Positions 1-8,137 of a stretch of DNA of 33,127 nt are shown here, in pieces (positions within the stretch are counted from its first letter, which is position 1; each line of letters opens with the position of its first letter). Position numbers and translations under genes: made by a program. The DNA lies in assembly GCA_016293225.1 (NCBI GenBank), contig JAEDEQ010000012.1, positions 1 to 33,127 on the forward strand. The letters are read 5' to 3'. Below the pieces are notes generated by a model that was given only the letters and a program-made list of their open reading frames with translations, made no database searches and was not told the DNA's origin. The stretch is from Clostridiaceae bacterium. Lineage in GTDB: Bacteria; Bacillota; Clostridia; Oscillospirales; Acutalibacteraceae.

Positions 1-1103
1 ATGTCAATGCTCATGCCGCAGGTTGCGTGCGAGATGGCGTCAAGAGTGTTTTTAATTTTGAACGGCGTTGACCAGAAGCGCTTTTTATAGTTTATGCTCT
101 TTTCCGTCTCCTCGGCAATCTTCGCCATGGTCTGAACGGCAAGAACGGGGAATTTTCCTGCGGCCGTTTCGCCGGAAAGCATGACTGCGCTTGTGCCGTC
201 ATAAACGGCGTTTGCAACGTCCGAAATTTCCGCCCTTGTCGGGCGAGGATTGTGGATCATTGACTCGAGCATTTCCGTTGCGGTGATAACGCGCTTTCCG
301 AGCAGACGGCAGGCAGTGATGATTTTCTTCTGGATTGCCGGAACCTGTTCAAACGGAATTTCAACGCCCATGTCGCCGCGACCTATCATAATGCCGTCGC
401 ATTCTTCGGCAATCGACTCAATGTTGTCAATACCGGACTGATTTTCAATCTTTGCAATAAGGCTGATATCGTCATAGCCGTTTTCGCTGAGGAAATCTTT
501 GACCGCCACAAGGTCGCTTTTTTGGGAAACAAAGGAGCAGGCAATAAAGTCAACGTCCCTTTCCATTCCGAAAAGGAGATCCTGCTTGTCCTGTTCGCTG
601 AGATATTCGTGGTGCATGACCTTGTTCGGAAAAGACATACTTTTACGGTCTGATATTTCACCGCCGGAAATGACCTTTGTAACAACTGCGTTCTTTTCAA
701 TTTTTGTAACTTCAAAAATCAGAAGACCGTTGTTAACAAGAACCTTTTCGCCAACGGAAAGCTCCTTGGGAAGATCCTTATATGTGACGGAAACCTGCGT
801 TTCGTCGCCCTCAACATCATCTGTTCGGAACGTGAACTCGGCGCCGTCCTTAAGGACTGCCTTCTTATTTTTAAAGGTCTTGATTCTGTACTCCGGTCCC
901 TTTGTGTCAAGCATTATTGCAACGGGAAGCTGAAGCTTTTCGCGAACCTTTTTAATAAGCTTAATGTTCTTTTCGTGTTCCTCATAGGAGCCGTGGGAAA
1001 AGTTGAGCCTTGCAACGCTCATTCCGGCAAGACACATTTCGGTAATAGTCTTTTCATCGCGGCAGGCAGGGCCTATTGTGCAGATAATTTTTGTTTTTCT
1101 CAC
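1..1103 (-). CDS. pyk: Pyruvate kinase, N-terminal 367 residues (runs off the left edge)
   Basis: This is the glycolytic enzyme that converts phosphoenolpyruvate and ADP to pyruvate and ATP in the cytosol. The product begins with RKTKIICTIGPAC, the usual N-terminus of the family. It carries the active-site stretch LIAKIENQSGIDNIE, the motif IMIGRGDMGVEIP and the catalytic-domain motif TATEMLESM. The last visible residues (ISHATC) lie at the start of the C-terminal allosteric domain, so only about 100 or more residues are missing at the window edge. The start is a GTG at 1101-1103, preceded by the ribosome site GAGAGGTG; no ATG fits better. A terminator-like hairpin at 1120-1147 lies immediately upstream of the ribosome site and may attenuate the gene. 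The call is secure; only the C-terminus is unseen. Confidence 0.96.
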   Translation of the reverse strand, partial: MRKTKIICTIGPACRDEKTITEMCLAGMSVARLNFSHGSYEEHEKNIKLIKKVREKLQLPVAIMLDTKGPEYRIKTFKNKKAVLKDGAEFTFRTDDVEGDETQVSVTYKDLPKELSVGEKVLVNNGLLIFEVTKIEKNAVVTKVISGGEISDRKSMSFPNKVMHHEYLSEQDKQDLLFGMERDVDFIACSFVSQKSDLVAVKDFLSENGYDDISLIAKIENQSGIDNIESIAEECDGIMIGRGDMGVEIPFEQVPAIQKKIITACRLLGKRVITATEMLESMIHNPRPTRAEISDVANAVYDGTSAVMLSGETAAGKFPVLAVQTMAKIAEETEKSINYKKRFWSTPFKIKNTLDAISHATCGMSID

Positions 1104-1119
1104 TTGGATTCACCTCTCT

Positions 1120-1147
1120 AAAAAGCAGCCGCCGGTTTCCGGGCGGC
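1120..1147 (-). terminator. GC-rich hairpin with U-tract just upstream of the pyk ribosome site
   Basis: On the minus strand, arms GCCGCCCGG and CCGGCGGC enclose an AAA loop, followed by TGCTTTTT, a classic intrinsic terminator. Only a few bases separate the U-tract from the ribosome site of pyk, leaving no room for a promoter after it. It is therefore either a leader attenuator of pyk or a second stop for transcripts from amt. No conserved riboswitch core was recognised. Confidence 0.7.
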
Positions 1148-1283
1148 GTTCTGAACATTTTTACCACATGATATGATACTATATTTTTGACATAAAATCC
1201 ATATATTATGAAAAAAATCAGCAACCAAAAGCAACCAATATTATTGCAGAATTGCAAATGATTTTAGTCTCTTTTATACAGAG

Positions 1284-1315
1284 AAAAGCTGCCGCACAGA
1301 CCGGCGACAGCTTTT
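1284..1315 (-). terminator. Intrinsic terminator after the amt gene
   Basis: Arms AAAAGCTG and CAGCTTTT with an inner CCG/CGG pairing form a hairpin 20 bases beyond the amt stop codon and end in TTTT on the minus strand. It separates amt from the pyk leader. Confidence 0.7.
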
Positions 1316-1334
1316 ATATCGGTATAGTTTTCAG

Positions 1335-3050
1335 TTATTCAACGTCCTGAAGAGCGTCGTAGCCCTCCTCGCCGGTACGGATTTTTACAACATTTTCAAC
1401 GTCATAAACAAAGATTTTTCCGTCTCCGATGTGACCGGTATAAAGAACCTTTTTGGCTGTTTCAATAACGCTTCTGACCGGAACCTTGCTGACAACAACG
1501 TCAAGCTGAACCTTCGGAAGGAGCGTCGGCTCAATCTCAATGCCGCGGTAAAACTCCGGCTTGCCCTTCTGCGCGCCGCAGCCGAGAACATGACTCATTG
1601 TCATACCCGTTATTCCAAGCTCGGTCAAAGCGTTTTTGAGCTTTTCAAAACGCGATTCCTTGCAGATGATTTCAATCTTTGTGAATTTTACGCCGCCTTC
1701 GCTCTTTTCCTCAAACGAGGGCATTTTTTTGACCTCAACAGCCTCGGCAACGGGAACGTCGCCGGAAACAACCGTAACATCCTCCTCGTCATATGCCGTA
1801 TCGGGAAGAGTTGCAAAGCCTGCATAAGCGGTAAGAAGTCCGTGCTCGGAAACATCAAGACCTGCAAGCTCGTCCTCCTTTGAGGCACGCAGACCGATCG
1901 TGTGCTTGAGAATGAGGAACACGGCTGTAATTATTACGGCAACGTACGCCGCAACGCTGACAACGCCGAGAGTCTGAACGCCGAGGAAGTGCAGACCGCC
2001 GCCGTAGAACAGTCCCTTTTCGGTTGAAACGCCCGTTGCAAAAAGACCTGTCAAAATTGTTCCGAGGGCGCCGCAGACGCAGTGAACGGAAATTGCGCCG
2101 ACGGGGTCGTCAATCTTTGCAATCTTATCGAAGAACTCAACGGAAAGGACAACGGCAATTCCGCAGACGGCGCCGATGAAGAATGCGCCGACCGGGCTTA
2201 CCGCGTCGCAGCCTGCGGTAATTCCGACAAGACCTGCAAGCGCTGCGTTATAGGTCATTGAAACGTCCGGCTTTTTATAGCGTATCCATGTGAAGGCCAG
2301 CGTTACGCAGCAGGCAACGGCAGCCGCAAGGTTTGTGTTGAAGAAAACAAGGCTTGCGCTTTCAACAAGCTCGTCCGAATCCATGCCGACCGTTGAAGCG
2401 CCGTTGAAGCCGAACCAGCAGAACCACAGAATGAAAACGCCGAGCGCGGCAATGGTAAGGTTATGACCGAGGATAGCTTTCGGCTTTCCGTTTTTGTCAT
2501 ACTTTCCGATACGCGGTCCGAGAATTTTTGCACCGATAAGAGCGCAGACACCGCCAACCATGTGAACAGCAGTTGAACCGGCAAAATCATGGAAGCCGAG
2601 CTGCGAGAGCCAGCCGCCGCCCCAGATCCAGTGACCGGAAACGGGATAAATTATCAGCGAGATTGCGGCCGAGTAGATGCAGTATGCGCTGAACTTTGTT
2701 CTTTCCGCCATCGCTCCGGAAACTATTGTTGCGCTTGTTGCGCAGAAAACGGTCTGGAAGATTGCAAACGCCCAGAGCGGAACGCCATCGGGCAGGACAC
2801 TGCTGTAATCTTTCATAATGAGCGGATCAATCCAGCCGAAAATTGCGCTCGACGAGCCGAACATCAGACCGAAGCCGACAAGCCAGAAGCAGGGCGTACC
2901 GATGCAGAAGTCCATCAGGTTTTTCATCAGAATGTTTCCGGTGTTTTTGGATCGTGTGAAGCCTGCCTCACACATTGAAAAGCCTGCCTGCATAAAGAAT
3001 ACCAATGCGGCCCCGATAAGAACCCATATTGTGTTTACCGAACTGTACAT
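1335..3050 (-). CDS. amt: Ammonium transporter Amt fused to a C-terminal PII signal-transduction domain
   Basis: This 571-residue membrane protein conducts ammonium. Residues 1-390 are the Amt fold with about 11 membrane helices. The twin pore histidines are visible as H163 (STAVHMVGG) and H323 (GAISVHCVCGALG). An acidic linker of about 60 residues leads to a complete PII domain at 454-571 with the signatures LGCGAQKG, YRGIEI, LPKVQLDVVV and TGHIGDGKIFV. In GlnB the uridylylated tyrosine lies in YRGAEY; here the equivalent position is isoleucine, so regulation by uridylylation is unlikely and control is presumably by ATP/ADP/2-oxoglutarate binding. PII normally acts as a separate partner that blocks Amt, so the fusion is a built-in gate. 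The ATG follows AGGAGGT at good spacing. A long structured leader lies upstream. Amt-PII fusions are known in Firmicutes. Confidence 0.95.
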   Translation of the reverse strand: MYSSVNTIWVLIGAALVFFMQAGFSMCEAGFTRSKNTGNILMKNLMDFCIGTPCFWLVGFGLMFGSSSAIFGWIDPLIMKDYSSVLPDGVPLWAFAIFQTVFCATSATIVSGAMAERTKFSAYCIYSAAISLIIYPVSGHWIWGGGWLSQLGFHDFAGSTAVHMVGGVCALIGAKILGPRIGKYDKNGKPKAILGHNLTIAALGVFILWFCWFGFNGASTVGMDSDELVESASLVFFNTNLAAAVACCVTLAFTWIRYKKPDVSMTYNAALAGLVGITAGCDAVSPVGAFFIGAVCGIAVVLSVEFFDKIAKIDDPVGAISVHCVCGALGTILTGLFATGVSTEKGLFYGGGLHFLGVQTLGVVSVAAYVAVIITAVFLILKHTIGLRASKEDELAGLDVSEHGLLTAYAGFATLPDTAYDEEDVTVVSGDVPVAEAVEVKKMPSFEEKSEGGVKFTKIEIICKESRFEKLKNALTELGITGMTMSHVLGCGAQKGKPEFYRGIEIEPTLLPKVQLDVVVSKVPVRSVIETAKKVLYTGHIGDGKIFVYDVENVVKIRTGEEGYDALQDVE

Positions 3051-3056
3051 AAATTT

Positions 3057-3131
3057 TTACCTCCTGAGTATGTTTTCTTTAATGCTTTTTATCAACAGAT
3101 TCCGGTTTGAGGGTTGGTCTTCGTTCTGCAT
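3057..3131 (-). CDS. Putative 24-residue leader peptide upstream of amt
   Basis: An ATG at 3129-3131 follows GGAAGTGGGAAAGT and opens a 24-codon frame that begins MQNEDQPSNRNLL and ends KENILRR. Its TAA stop lies inside the amt ribosome site (AGGAGGTAA), 6 bases before the amt ATG. This arrangement is typical of a translationally coupled leader peptide, in which ribosomes finishing the short frame would affect initiation on amt. The peptide is hydrophilic, with no signal sequence and no runs of one amino acid that would suggest classical attenuation. It could also be a chance frame; the placement of the stop codon is the main argument. Confidence 0.35.
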   Translation of the reverse strand: MQNEDQPSNRNLLIKSIKENILRR

Positions 3132-3285
3132 ACTTTCCCACTTCCTTTCAAAAACAAAGAGGCAGAACAAGCGTCTTCTCCCTTGCGAAAGAGGACGTCC
3201 TTGTCCTGCCTGAAAAACGGTGTCAGTGTAATAACACAAAAAGCGTCCCAGAGATTACTTTCTCTAAGACGCCCTTGCCTTTATG
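3060..3285 (-). promoter_or_regulatory. Structured amt leader with two tandem hairpins
   Basis: Transcription from the promoter at 3292-3320 would produce a leader of about 235 bases. About 13 bases in, it folds GCGTC-AGAGA / TCTCT-GACGC followed by TTTTT (3238-3272), a terminator. A second, longer hairpin with 12-bp arms at 3160-3171 and 3200-3211 (one G-U pair) follows and ends in CTTTGTTTTTG. No glutamine-riboswitch core and no ANTAR-type hexaloop pair with conserved A and G positions was recognised. Conditional termination of amt is a reasonable inference. Confidence 0.55.
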
Positions 3286-3291
3286 TTGAGT

Positions 3292-3320
3292 ATTTTAGTT
3301 TGTTTTGCTTTTTTTGTCAA
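3292..3320 (-). promoter_or_regulatory. Sigma-A promoter of amt
   Basis: TTGACA (3315-3320) and TAAAAT (3292-3297) are separated by exactly 17 bases on the minus strand. The predicted start near 3285 lies just before the first leader hairpin. Confidence 0.7.
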
Positions 3321-3435
3321 CCGTTTTTTGAAAGAAAAAGCAAACAAAAGAAAACTTTGTCAGCATATCACTAATAATTTTCCACACAGCCCGGTGCTCT
3401 TGTACAATTTACCGCTTTAAGACGATGAACACCCA

Positions 3436-5196
3436 TCAATCAAACTGACTGTTATAAAGCTTTGAATAGATTCCACCTTTTTCAAGAAGCTCCTTATGCG
3501 TGCCTTGTTCTTCAATGCCGTTCTGTGTCAGGACAAGAATCCGCGACGCATTTTCAACCGTTGAAAGGCGATGCGCAATGGTAAAGGTTGTTCTTCCTCT
3601 TGCAAGGGTGGAAAGCGAATGCTTGACAAGCTGTTCGCTCTCGTTGTCGAGCGCGCTGGTTGCCTCGTCAAGAACAAGAATCGGCGGATTTTTCACGAAC
3701 ACCCTCGCAATGCAGATTCGCTGCTTCTGTCCGCTTGAAAGCATTGCTCCGCGCTCACCGACAAAGGTGTCATAGCCCTGCGGCAGCTTTTCAATGAATT
3801 CATCTGCGCCGGCACTTTTTGCGGCGGCAACGGCCTGCTGCCTTGTTGCGTTCGGATTGCCGTAAAGAATATTTTCCATCACCGTTCCGGAGAAAAGATA
3901 GACCTCCTGCTCAACAACGCCGATTGAATTTCGCAACGCTTTGAGGTCGTAATCCCGGATATCCTTTCCGTCAAGGAGAATTTGTCCGCTTTTGACGTCG
4001 TAAAAGCGCGAAAGCAGACTGCACATTGTTGTTTTTCCGCTGCCGGACGGGCCGACAACGGCAATGCTTTCGCCTTTTTTGACGGAGAAGTTGATGCATT
4101 CAAGAACGTCGCCCTTTTCCCTGTCATAGCTGAAGGTTACATTTTTAAACTCGATCTCTCCACCGTTTTCCGGTGGTTCGGCTTTTTCTTCGCCTTTTGA
4201 GTAGTCCTCGACAGGAACCTCCATCACCGAAGCAAAGCGTTCAATTCCCGTAACGCCCTTTTCAAACTGCTCCGTGAACTCAACAATCCTTTTGACCGCC
4301 GCAATAAGCATTGCAACATAGAGCAGATAGGCGGCGTAATCGGCTGTTGTAATCTTTCCTTTCATGATGAAAAGCCCGCCCATGACAATGAGAACAATAT
4401 ACATCAGACCGTCAAAGAACCTGACCGCGGCGTTGAGGCGAGCCATATAACGGTAGGATTCCTTTTGAGTTACAGAAAGAGAGGAGCTTTCCTTTTTGAA
4501 TTTGTCGCTTTCAGCTTCCTCGCCGGAAAAGGATTTCACAACACGGATACCGAGCAAGGAGTTTTCTGTCCGTGCATTGACTTCTCCGGCAATTTCACGC
4601 CTTTTTCTGAAAGCTTCACGCATCCTTTTGCGGAAATACCTTGTTCCGAGGAACATGAACGGCAGAACAACAAATGCACACGCCGCCAACGGAAGATTGA
4701 TTGAGGAAAGAATGACAAACGATGCGGCAATCTTTACCCCGGCGATAAAGAACTCTTCCGGACAATGGTGGGCAAATTCCGCAACCTCAAACATATCCGT
4801 TGTTATCCTTGACATAAGCTGACCGACCTTTGTTGTGTCATAATAGCTGAACGGAACACGAAGAAGATGGAAAAAGAGATCCTCTCTCATATCCTTTTCA
4901 ATCATGACGCCCATGCTGTGACCGACATAGCTCATGTAATATCCGGCAAGCATATCAATAATTTTCAGCACAGCAAAAAGCAAAGCCATTTGCAGAATCA
5001 CCGAAACTGTCAGCTTTGAGATATCGTCGGTTGCAATTTTTGTAATCTCCCTGACAATCATCGGCAAAACAAGCTCGCAGCCCGTTGTGAAAAGCGCACA
5101 CAAAAGATCAAGACAGAGCGTTTTTGTGTGTTTTCTGAAGTAAGGCAAGAACCATTTTTTCATCATGCCCTTTTTTTCGGTTCCGTTGTTTTCCAT
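3436..5196 (-). CDS. ABC transporter half-exporter (membrane domain plus ATPase)
   Basis: This 586-residue protein has the export-type layout: a six-helix membrane domain (about 20-310) followed by an ATPase domain (about 345-586). All ATPase motifs are canonical: Walker A GPSGSGKT at 382-389, signature LSSGQ at 486-490, Walker B ILVLDE at 506-511 with its catalytic glutamate, and switch histidine H542 (IAHRLSTV). With two intact sites per dimer and no partner gene next to it, it most likely works as a homodimer exporting a lipid, drug or peptide; the substrate cannot be read. The ATG at 5194-5196 (MENNGTEKK) was chosen because AGAGGT lies 7-8 bases upstream; a longer frame to 5331 would start inside the promoter region. 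It diverges from the iron-sulfur gene at 5361. Confidence 0.9.
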   Translation of the reverse strand: MENNGTEKKGMMKKWFLPYFRKHTKTLCLDLLCALFTTGCELVLPMIVREITKIATDDISKLTVSVILQMALLFAVLKIIDMLAGYYMSYVGHSMGVMIEKDMREDLFFHLLRVPFSYYDTTKVGQLMSRITTDMFEVAEFAHHCPEEFFIAGVKIAASFVILSSINLPLAACAFVVLPFMFLGTRYFRKRMREAFRKRREIAGEVNARTENSLLGIRVVKSFSGEEAESDKFKKESSSLSVTQKESYRYMARLNAAVRFFDGLMYIVLIVMGGLFIMKGKITTADYAAYLLYVAMLIAAVKRIVEFTEQFEKGVTGIERFASVMEVPVEDYSKGEEKAEPPENGGEIEFKNVTFSYDREKGDVLECINFSVKKGESIAVVGPSGSGKTTMCSLLSRFYDVKSGQILLDGKDIRDYDLKALRNSIGVVEQEVYLFSGTVMENILYGNPNATRQQAVAAAKSAGADEFIEKLPQGYDTFVGERGAMLSSGQKQRICIARVFVKNPPILVLDEATSALDNESEQLVKHSLSTLARGRTTFTIAHRLSTVENASRILVLTQNGIEEQGTHKELLEKGGIYSKLYNSQFD

Positions 5197-5218
5197 TATT
5201 TTTACCTCTTTTTTTGCA

Positions 5219-5251
5219 TTGACTTTAGCCTGCAACACTGATATTATATCA
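5219..5251. promoter_or_regulatory. Overlapping divergent (bidirectional) promoter for the ABC exporter and the iron-sulfur gene
   Basis: Plus strand: TTGACT (5219-5224), 17-base spacer, TATTAT (5242-5247). Minus strand: TATAAT (5243-5248) with TG one base upstream (extended -10) and only a weak -35. The two -10 hexamers overlap in the near-palindrome GATATTATATC, so polymerase can bind in only one direction at a time. Predicted starts lie about 18 bases apart (near 5254 and 5236), the geometry reported for bacterial bidirectional promoters. Confidence 0.6.
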
Positions 5252-5291
5252 TTGTCTTTTTCCTTTTTCCACTCAGAAAGGAAAAGATTTT

Positions 5292-5323
5292 GCCTTTTTT
5301 GTTGTGGTAACAACAAAAAAGGC
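5292..5323. repeat. Perfect 14-bp inverted repeat in the leader of the iron-sulfur gene
   Basis: Arms GCCTTTTTTGTTGT and ACAACAAAAAAGGC flank a GGTA loop. It lies upstream of the ABC promoter and inside the predicted 5' leader of the plus-strand gene. It has no following U-tract, so an operator or an mRNA stem is more likely than a terminator. Confidence 0.6.
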
Positions 5324-5360
5324 AGGCTCATTGAAAAATACAGAAAGGATTTGACTTTTG

Positions 5361-6071
5361 ATGATCAGAAAAATTATCCATATAGATGAAGAAAAGTGCA
5401 TCGGCTGCGGGAACTGCGCCGAAGCCTGCCACGAAGGCGCAATCCGGATGGTGAACGGAAAGGCAAAGCTCATGCGTGACGATTACTGCGATGGGCTCGG
5501 CGATTGTCTTCCGACCTGTCCCACGGGCGCAATCACCTTTGTTGAAAGAGAGGCCGCAGCATACGACGAATCCGCCGTGCTCAAAAACAAGCAAAAAGAA
5601 TGTTCCGGCGCTCATCATCACCATGAAGGCGGCTGCCCGGGACACAAAACGCAAAGCTTTGACCGAAGCAAAACCGTAAGTGCTCCCACCGTAAAGTCAA
5701 ATGTGGCTTCAGAACTTGCCCAATGGCCATGCCAGATTAAGCTTGTTCCGGTCAATGCAGCGTTCTTCAAAAATGCAAAGCTGCTCATTGCCGCTGACTG
5801 CACAGCTTATGCCTATTCCGCAATGCACGAGAAATTCATGAGCGGAAAGATTACACTCATCGGATGCCCGAAACTCGACAGCACAGATTACAGCGAAAAG
5901 CTTTGCGAAATTATCAAAAACAACGACATCAAAAGCGTTACCGTTGTCAGGATGGAAGTTCCCTGCTGCGGCGGACTTGAAAACGCAGCAAAAAAAGCTC
6001 TCATGGAAAGCGGAAAGTTTATTCCGTGGCAGGTTGTCACCGTTTCCGTTGACGGCAGGATTCTTGACTGA
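5361..6071 (+). CDS. Ferredoxin-type iron-sulfur protein with His-rich linker
   Basis: The 236-residue product opens with a complete 4Fe-4S motif: C13, C16, C19 and C23 (CIGCGNCAEAC). The second motif reads CDGLGDCLPTCP with C43, C49 and C53, but the expected second cysteine is L46, so it may hold a 3Fe-4S cluster or none. A linker with HHHHEGGCPGH (about residues 88-98) follows and could bind metal. The remaining 130 residues form an alpha/beta domain ending with a CC pair (VPCCGGLENAA). Related proteins are widespread in anaerobic Clostridia and are thought to carry electrons or sense redox state; the partner is unknown. The start is ATG at 5361 after AAAGGA; a TTG three bases earlier is also possible. 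A convergent terminator separates it from the next operon. Confidence 0.85.
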   Translation: MIRKIIHIDEEKCIGCGNCAEACHEGAIRMVNGKAKLMRDDYCDGLGDCLPTCPTGAITFVEREAAAYDESAVLKNKQKECSGAHHHHEGGCPGHKTQSFDRSKTVSAPTVKSNVASELAQWPCQIKLVPVNAAFFKNAKLLIAADCTAYAYSAMHEKFMSGKITLIGCPKLDSTDYSEKLCEIIKNNDIKSVTVVRMEVPCCGGLENAAKKALMESGKFIPWQVVTVSVDGRILD

Positions 6072-6139
6072 AAATGAGTATTCAACCGATTATTCCGCAC
6101 AATTCAGTTTTTTGAATGAACTCCCAATTCAAATCAAAA

Positions 6140-6199
6140 GGGGCTGTTTCGGCACTTCAGAATGTTTAAGCAAACTACTGAAGTGCTTTTTCAGCCTCT
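6140..6199. terminator. Bidirectional terminator between convergent genes
   Basis: The inner arms GCACTTCAG and CTGAAGTGC (6152-6160, 6178-6186) are followed by TTTTT. The outer arms AGGGGCTG and CAGCCTCT flank them and end in CCCCTTTTG on the minus strand. The structure can end both the iron-sulfur gene and the ABC operon. Confidence 0.85.
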
Positions 6200-6205
6200 T
6201 ATTTA

Positions 6206-8137
6206 TTATTCAAGTTCAAACGCTCCGGTATAAAGCTTGCAATAAACGCCCTTTTCCTCAATGAGCTTTTCGTGACTTCCCCGTTCGATTATCCGTCCGT
6301 GGTCAAGAACCATTATGACATCCGAGTTTTTAACGGTTGAAAGGCGGTGCGCAATGACAAAGACCGTTCTGCCGTGCATCAACGCATCCATTCCGCTTTG
6401 AACAAGGGCTTCCGTTCTTGTGTCAATGGAGGAGGTCGCCTCGTCAAGAATCATTACCGGTGGGTCTGCAACGGCGGCACGGGCAATTGAAAGCAACTGT
6501 CGTTGTCCCTGGGAAAGATTTGCTCCGTTGCCGGTGAGCATTGTGTTGTAGCCGTCCGGCAAACGCTTTATGAAGCCGTCAGCATTGGCAAGCTTCGCCG
6601 CATTATACACCTGCTCATCTGTTGCGTTGAGATTTCCGTAGCGGATGTTTTCCATGACAGTTCCCGTGAAAAGGTTTGTTTCCTGAAGAACAATTCCGAG
6701 TGAGCGGCGCAGGTCGCTCTTTTTGATTTTGTTGATATTGATTCCGTCATAGCGGATTTTTCCGTCTGCAATATCATAAAAACGGTTGATGAGATTGGTT
6801 ATTGTTGTTTTACCGGCTCCCGTTGCACCGACAAAGGCAACCTTTTGCCCCGGTTCGGCGTAAAGGGTGATATCATGAAGAACCTCCTTGCCCTCTTCAT
6901 AGCCGAAGTCAACATCAAAGAACCTTACCTCTCCTCTGAGTTCGGTATAGGTTACGCTGCCGTCGGAATGGGGGTGCTTCCACGCCCAGAGACCCGTTCT
7001 GCTTTCAGCCTCGGTGAGATTGCCGTCCTTGTCCTTTTCGGCGTTGACAAGGGTAACGTAGCCCTCGTCCGTCTCCGGCTTTTCGTCAAGCAGTTCAAAA
7101 ACTCTTTCCGCGCCTGCAAGAGCCATAACAACCGCGTTGAGCTGCTGCGAAAGCTGATTTATAGGCATTACGAAGCTTTTTGAAAGCTGCATGAACGAGG
7201 CGACCGAAGCAAAGCTAAGACCACCCACTCCGCTGACGCAAAGCAGGCCGCCGAGCACCGCAACAAGCACATACTGCAAATGGCTCAGGTTGTTATTTAT
7301 CGGGCCGATGATGTTTGCAAACTTGTTTGCATTGTATGCGTTTTCAAAAAGCTCGTCGTTCTTTTTGTCAAAATCCTCTTTTGTTTTTTCTTCGTGGCAA
7401 AAGACCTTGATGACCTTCTGCCCGTTTATCATTTCCTCAATATATCCGTTGACGTCGCCGAGCGAGGTCTGCTGGCGCACAAAGAACTTTCCGCTGCGGC
7501 TTGCAACCCTGCCGGTTATCAGAAGCATCAGAACAACGCTGACAACAACAAACACGGTCAGATGCCAGCTGAGCGAACACATTGCGCCGAAAACGGACAC
7601 AACTGTGACCGCAGAGGAAACGGTTTGCGGAATTGTTTGCGAAATCATCTGGCGCAGGGTATCTGCGTCATTTGTATAGCGGCTCATGATATCGCCGTGG
7701 GTGTTGGAGTCAAAATACTTTATCGGCAATGTCTGCATATGCGAGAACATATCGTCCCTGATTGTTCTGAGCACCCCCTGCGAAACCACCGCCATAACCC
7801 TGTTCTGAATATATACCGCAACTATTCCGGCGAGGAAAATGAGCACCATCTTGATTATTGCACCGAAAAGCGGCATAAAGTCCTTTGTTTCCGCCCTGAG
7901 CAGCGGCTCAATATAATCGCCGATAAGGGTCTTGATGAAAAGCGAGGAGGAAACGCTCGCCGCCGCCGTTATGATTATGCAGACAATGACCGTGAGCAGC
8001 TTCAGCCGGTTTCCTTTAACAATATAGCCCATAAGGCGCTTGGCCGTGCCTTTTTTAACCTTTTTCTTCGGCAGGCCTCTTGCGTTCATATTACCCCTGG
8101 GACCTGTCGGGACTCTTGCAACTCTTTCGTTTGCCAT
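6206..8137 (-). CDS. Heterodimeric ABC exporter, subunit with the catalytic ATPase site
   Basis: This 643-residue half-transporter has a six-helix membrane domain (about 45-345), a charged insert of about 40 residues (360-400) and an ATPase domain. Walker A GATGAGKT (437-444), Walker B VMILDE (561-566) and H597 (VIAHRLSTV) are intact, while its signature is LSQGQ (541-545) instead of LSGGQ. The partner at 8137-9882 has the opposite pattern, so the pair should form one competent and one degenerate ATP site, as in TM287/288 and BmrCD-type exporters. The substrate is probably a drug or toxic amphiphile, judged from the MarR gene in the operon. The ATG overlaps the partner's stop as TAATG, with AAAGGAGG upstream, so the two are translationally coupled. 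Confidence 0.93.
   Translation of the reverse strand: MANERVARVPTGPRGNMNARGLPKKKVKKGTAKRLMGYIVKGNRLKLLTVIVCIIITAAASVSSSLFIKTLIGDYIEPLLRAETKDFMPLFGAIIKMVLIFLAGIVAVYIQNRVMAVVSQGVLRTIRDDMFSHMQTLPIKYFDSNTHGDIMSRYTNDADTLRQMISQTIPQTVSSAVTVVSVFGAMCSLSWHLTVFVVVSVVLMLLITGRVASRSGKFFVRQQTSLGDVNGYIEEMINGQKVIKVFCHEEKTKEDFDKKNDELFENAYNANKFANIIGPINNNLSHLQYVLVAVLGGLLCVSGVGGLSFASVASFMQLSKSFVMPINQLSQQLNAVVMALAGAERVFELLDEKPETDEGYVTLVNAEKDKDGNLTEAESRTGLWAWKHPHSDGSVTYTELRGEVRFFDVDFGYEEGKEVLHDITLYAEPGQKVAFVGATGAGKTTITNLINRFYDIADGKIRYDGININKIKKSDLRRSLGIVLQETNLFTGTVMENIRYGNLNATDEQVYNAAKLANADGFIKRLPDGYNTMLTGNGANLSQGQRQLLSIARAAVADPPVMILDEATSSIDTRTEALVQSGMDALMHGRTVFVIAHRLSTVKNSDVIMVLDHGRIIERGSHEKLIEEKGVYCKLYTGAFELE

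Noticed and set aside
3060..3285. Glutamine riboswitch or ANTAR-target RNA upstream of amt
   Set aside because: No conserved core of the glutamine motif was seen. The loop of the first hairpin (AAGTAA) does not fit the A-x-x-G-x-x hexaloop, and no second ANTAR hairpin was found.
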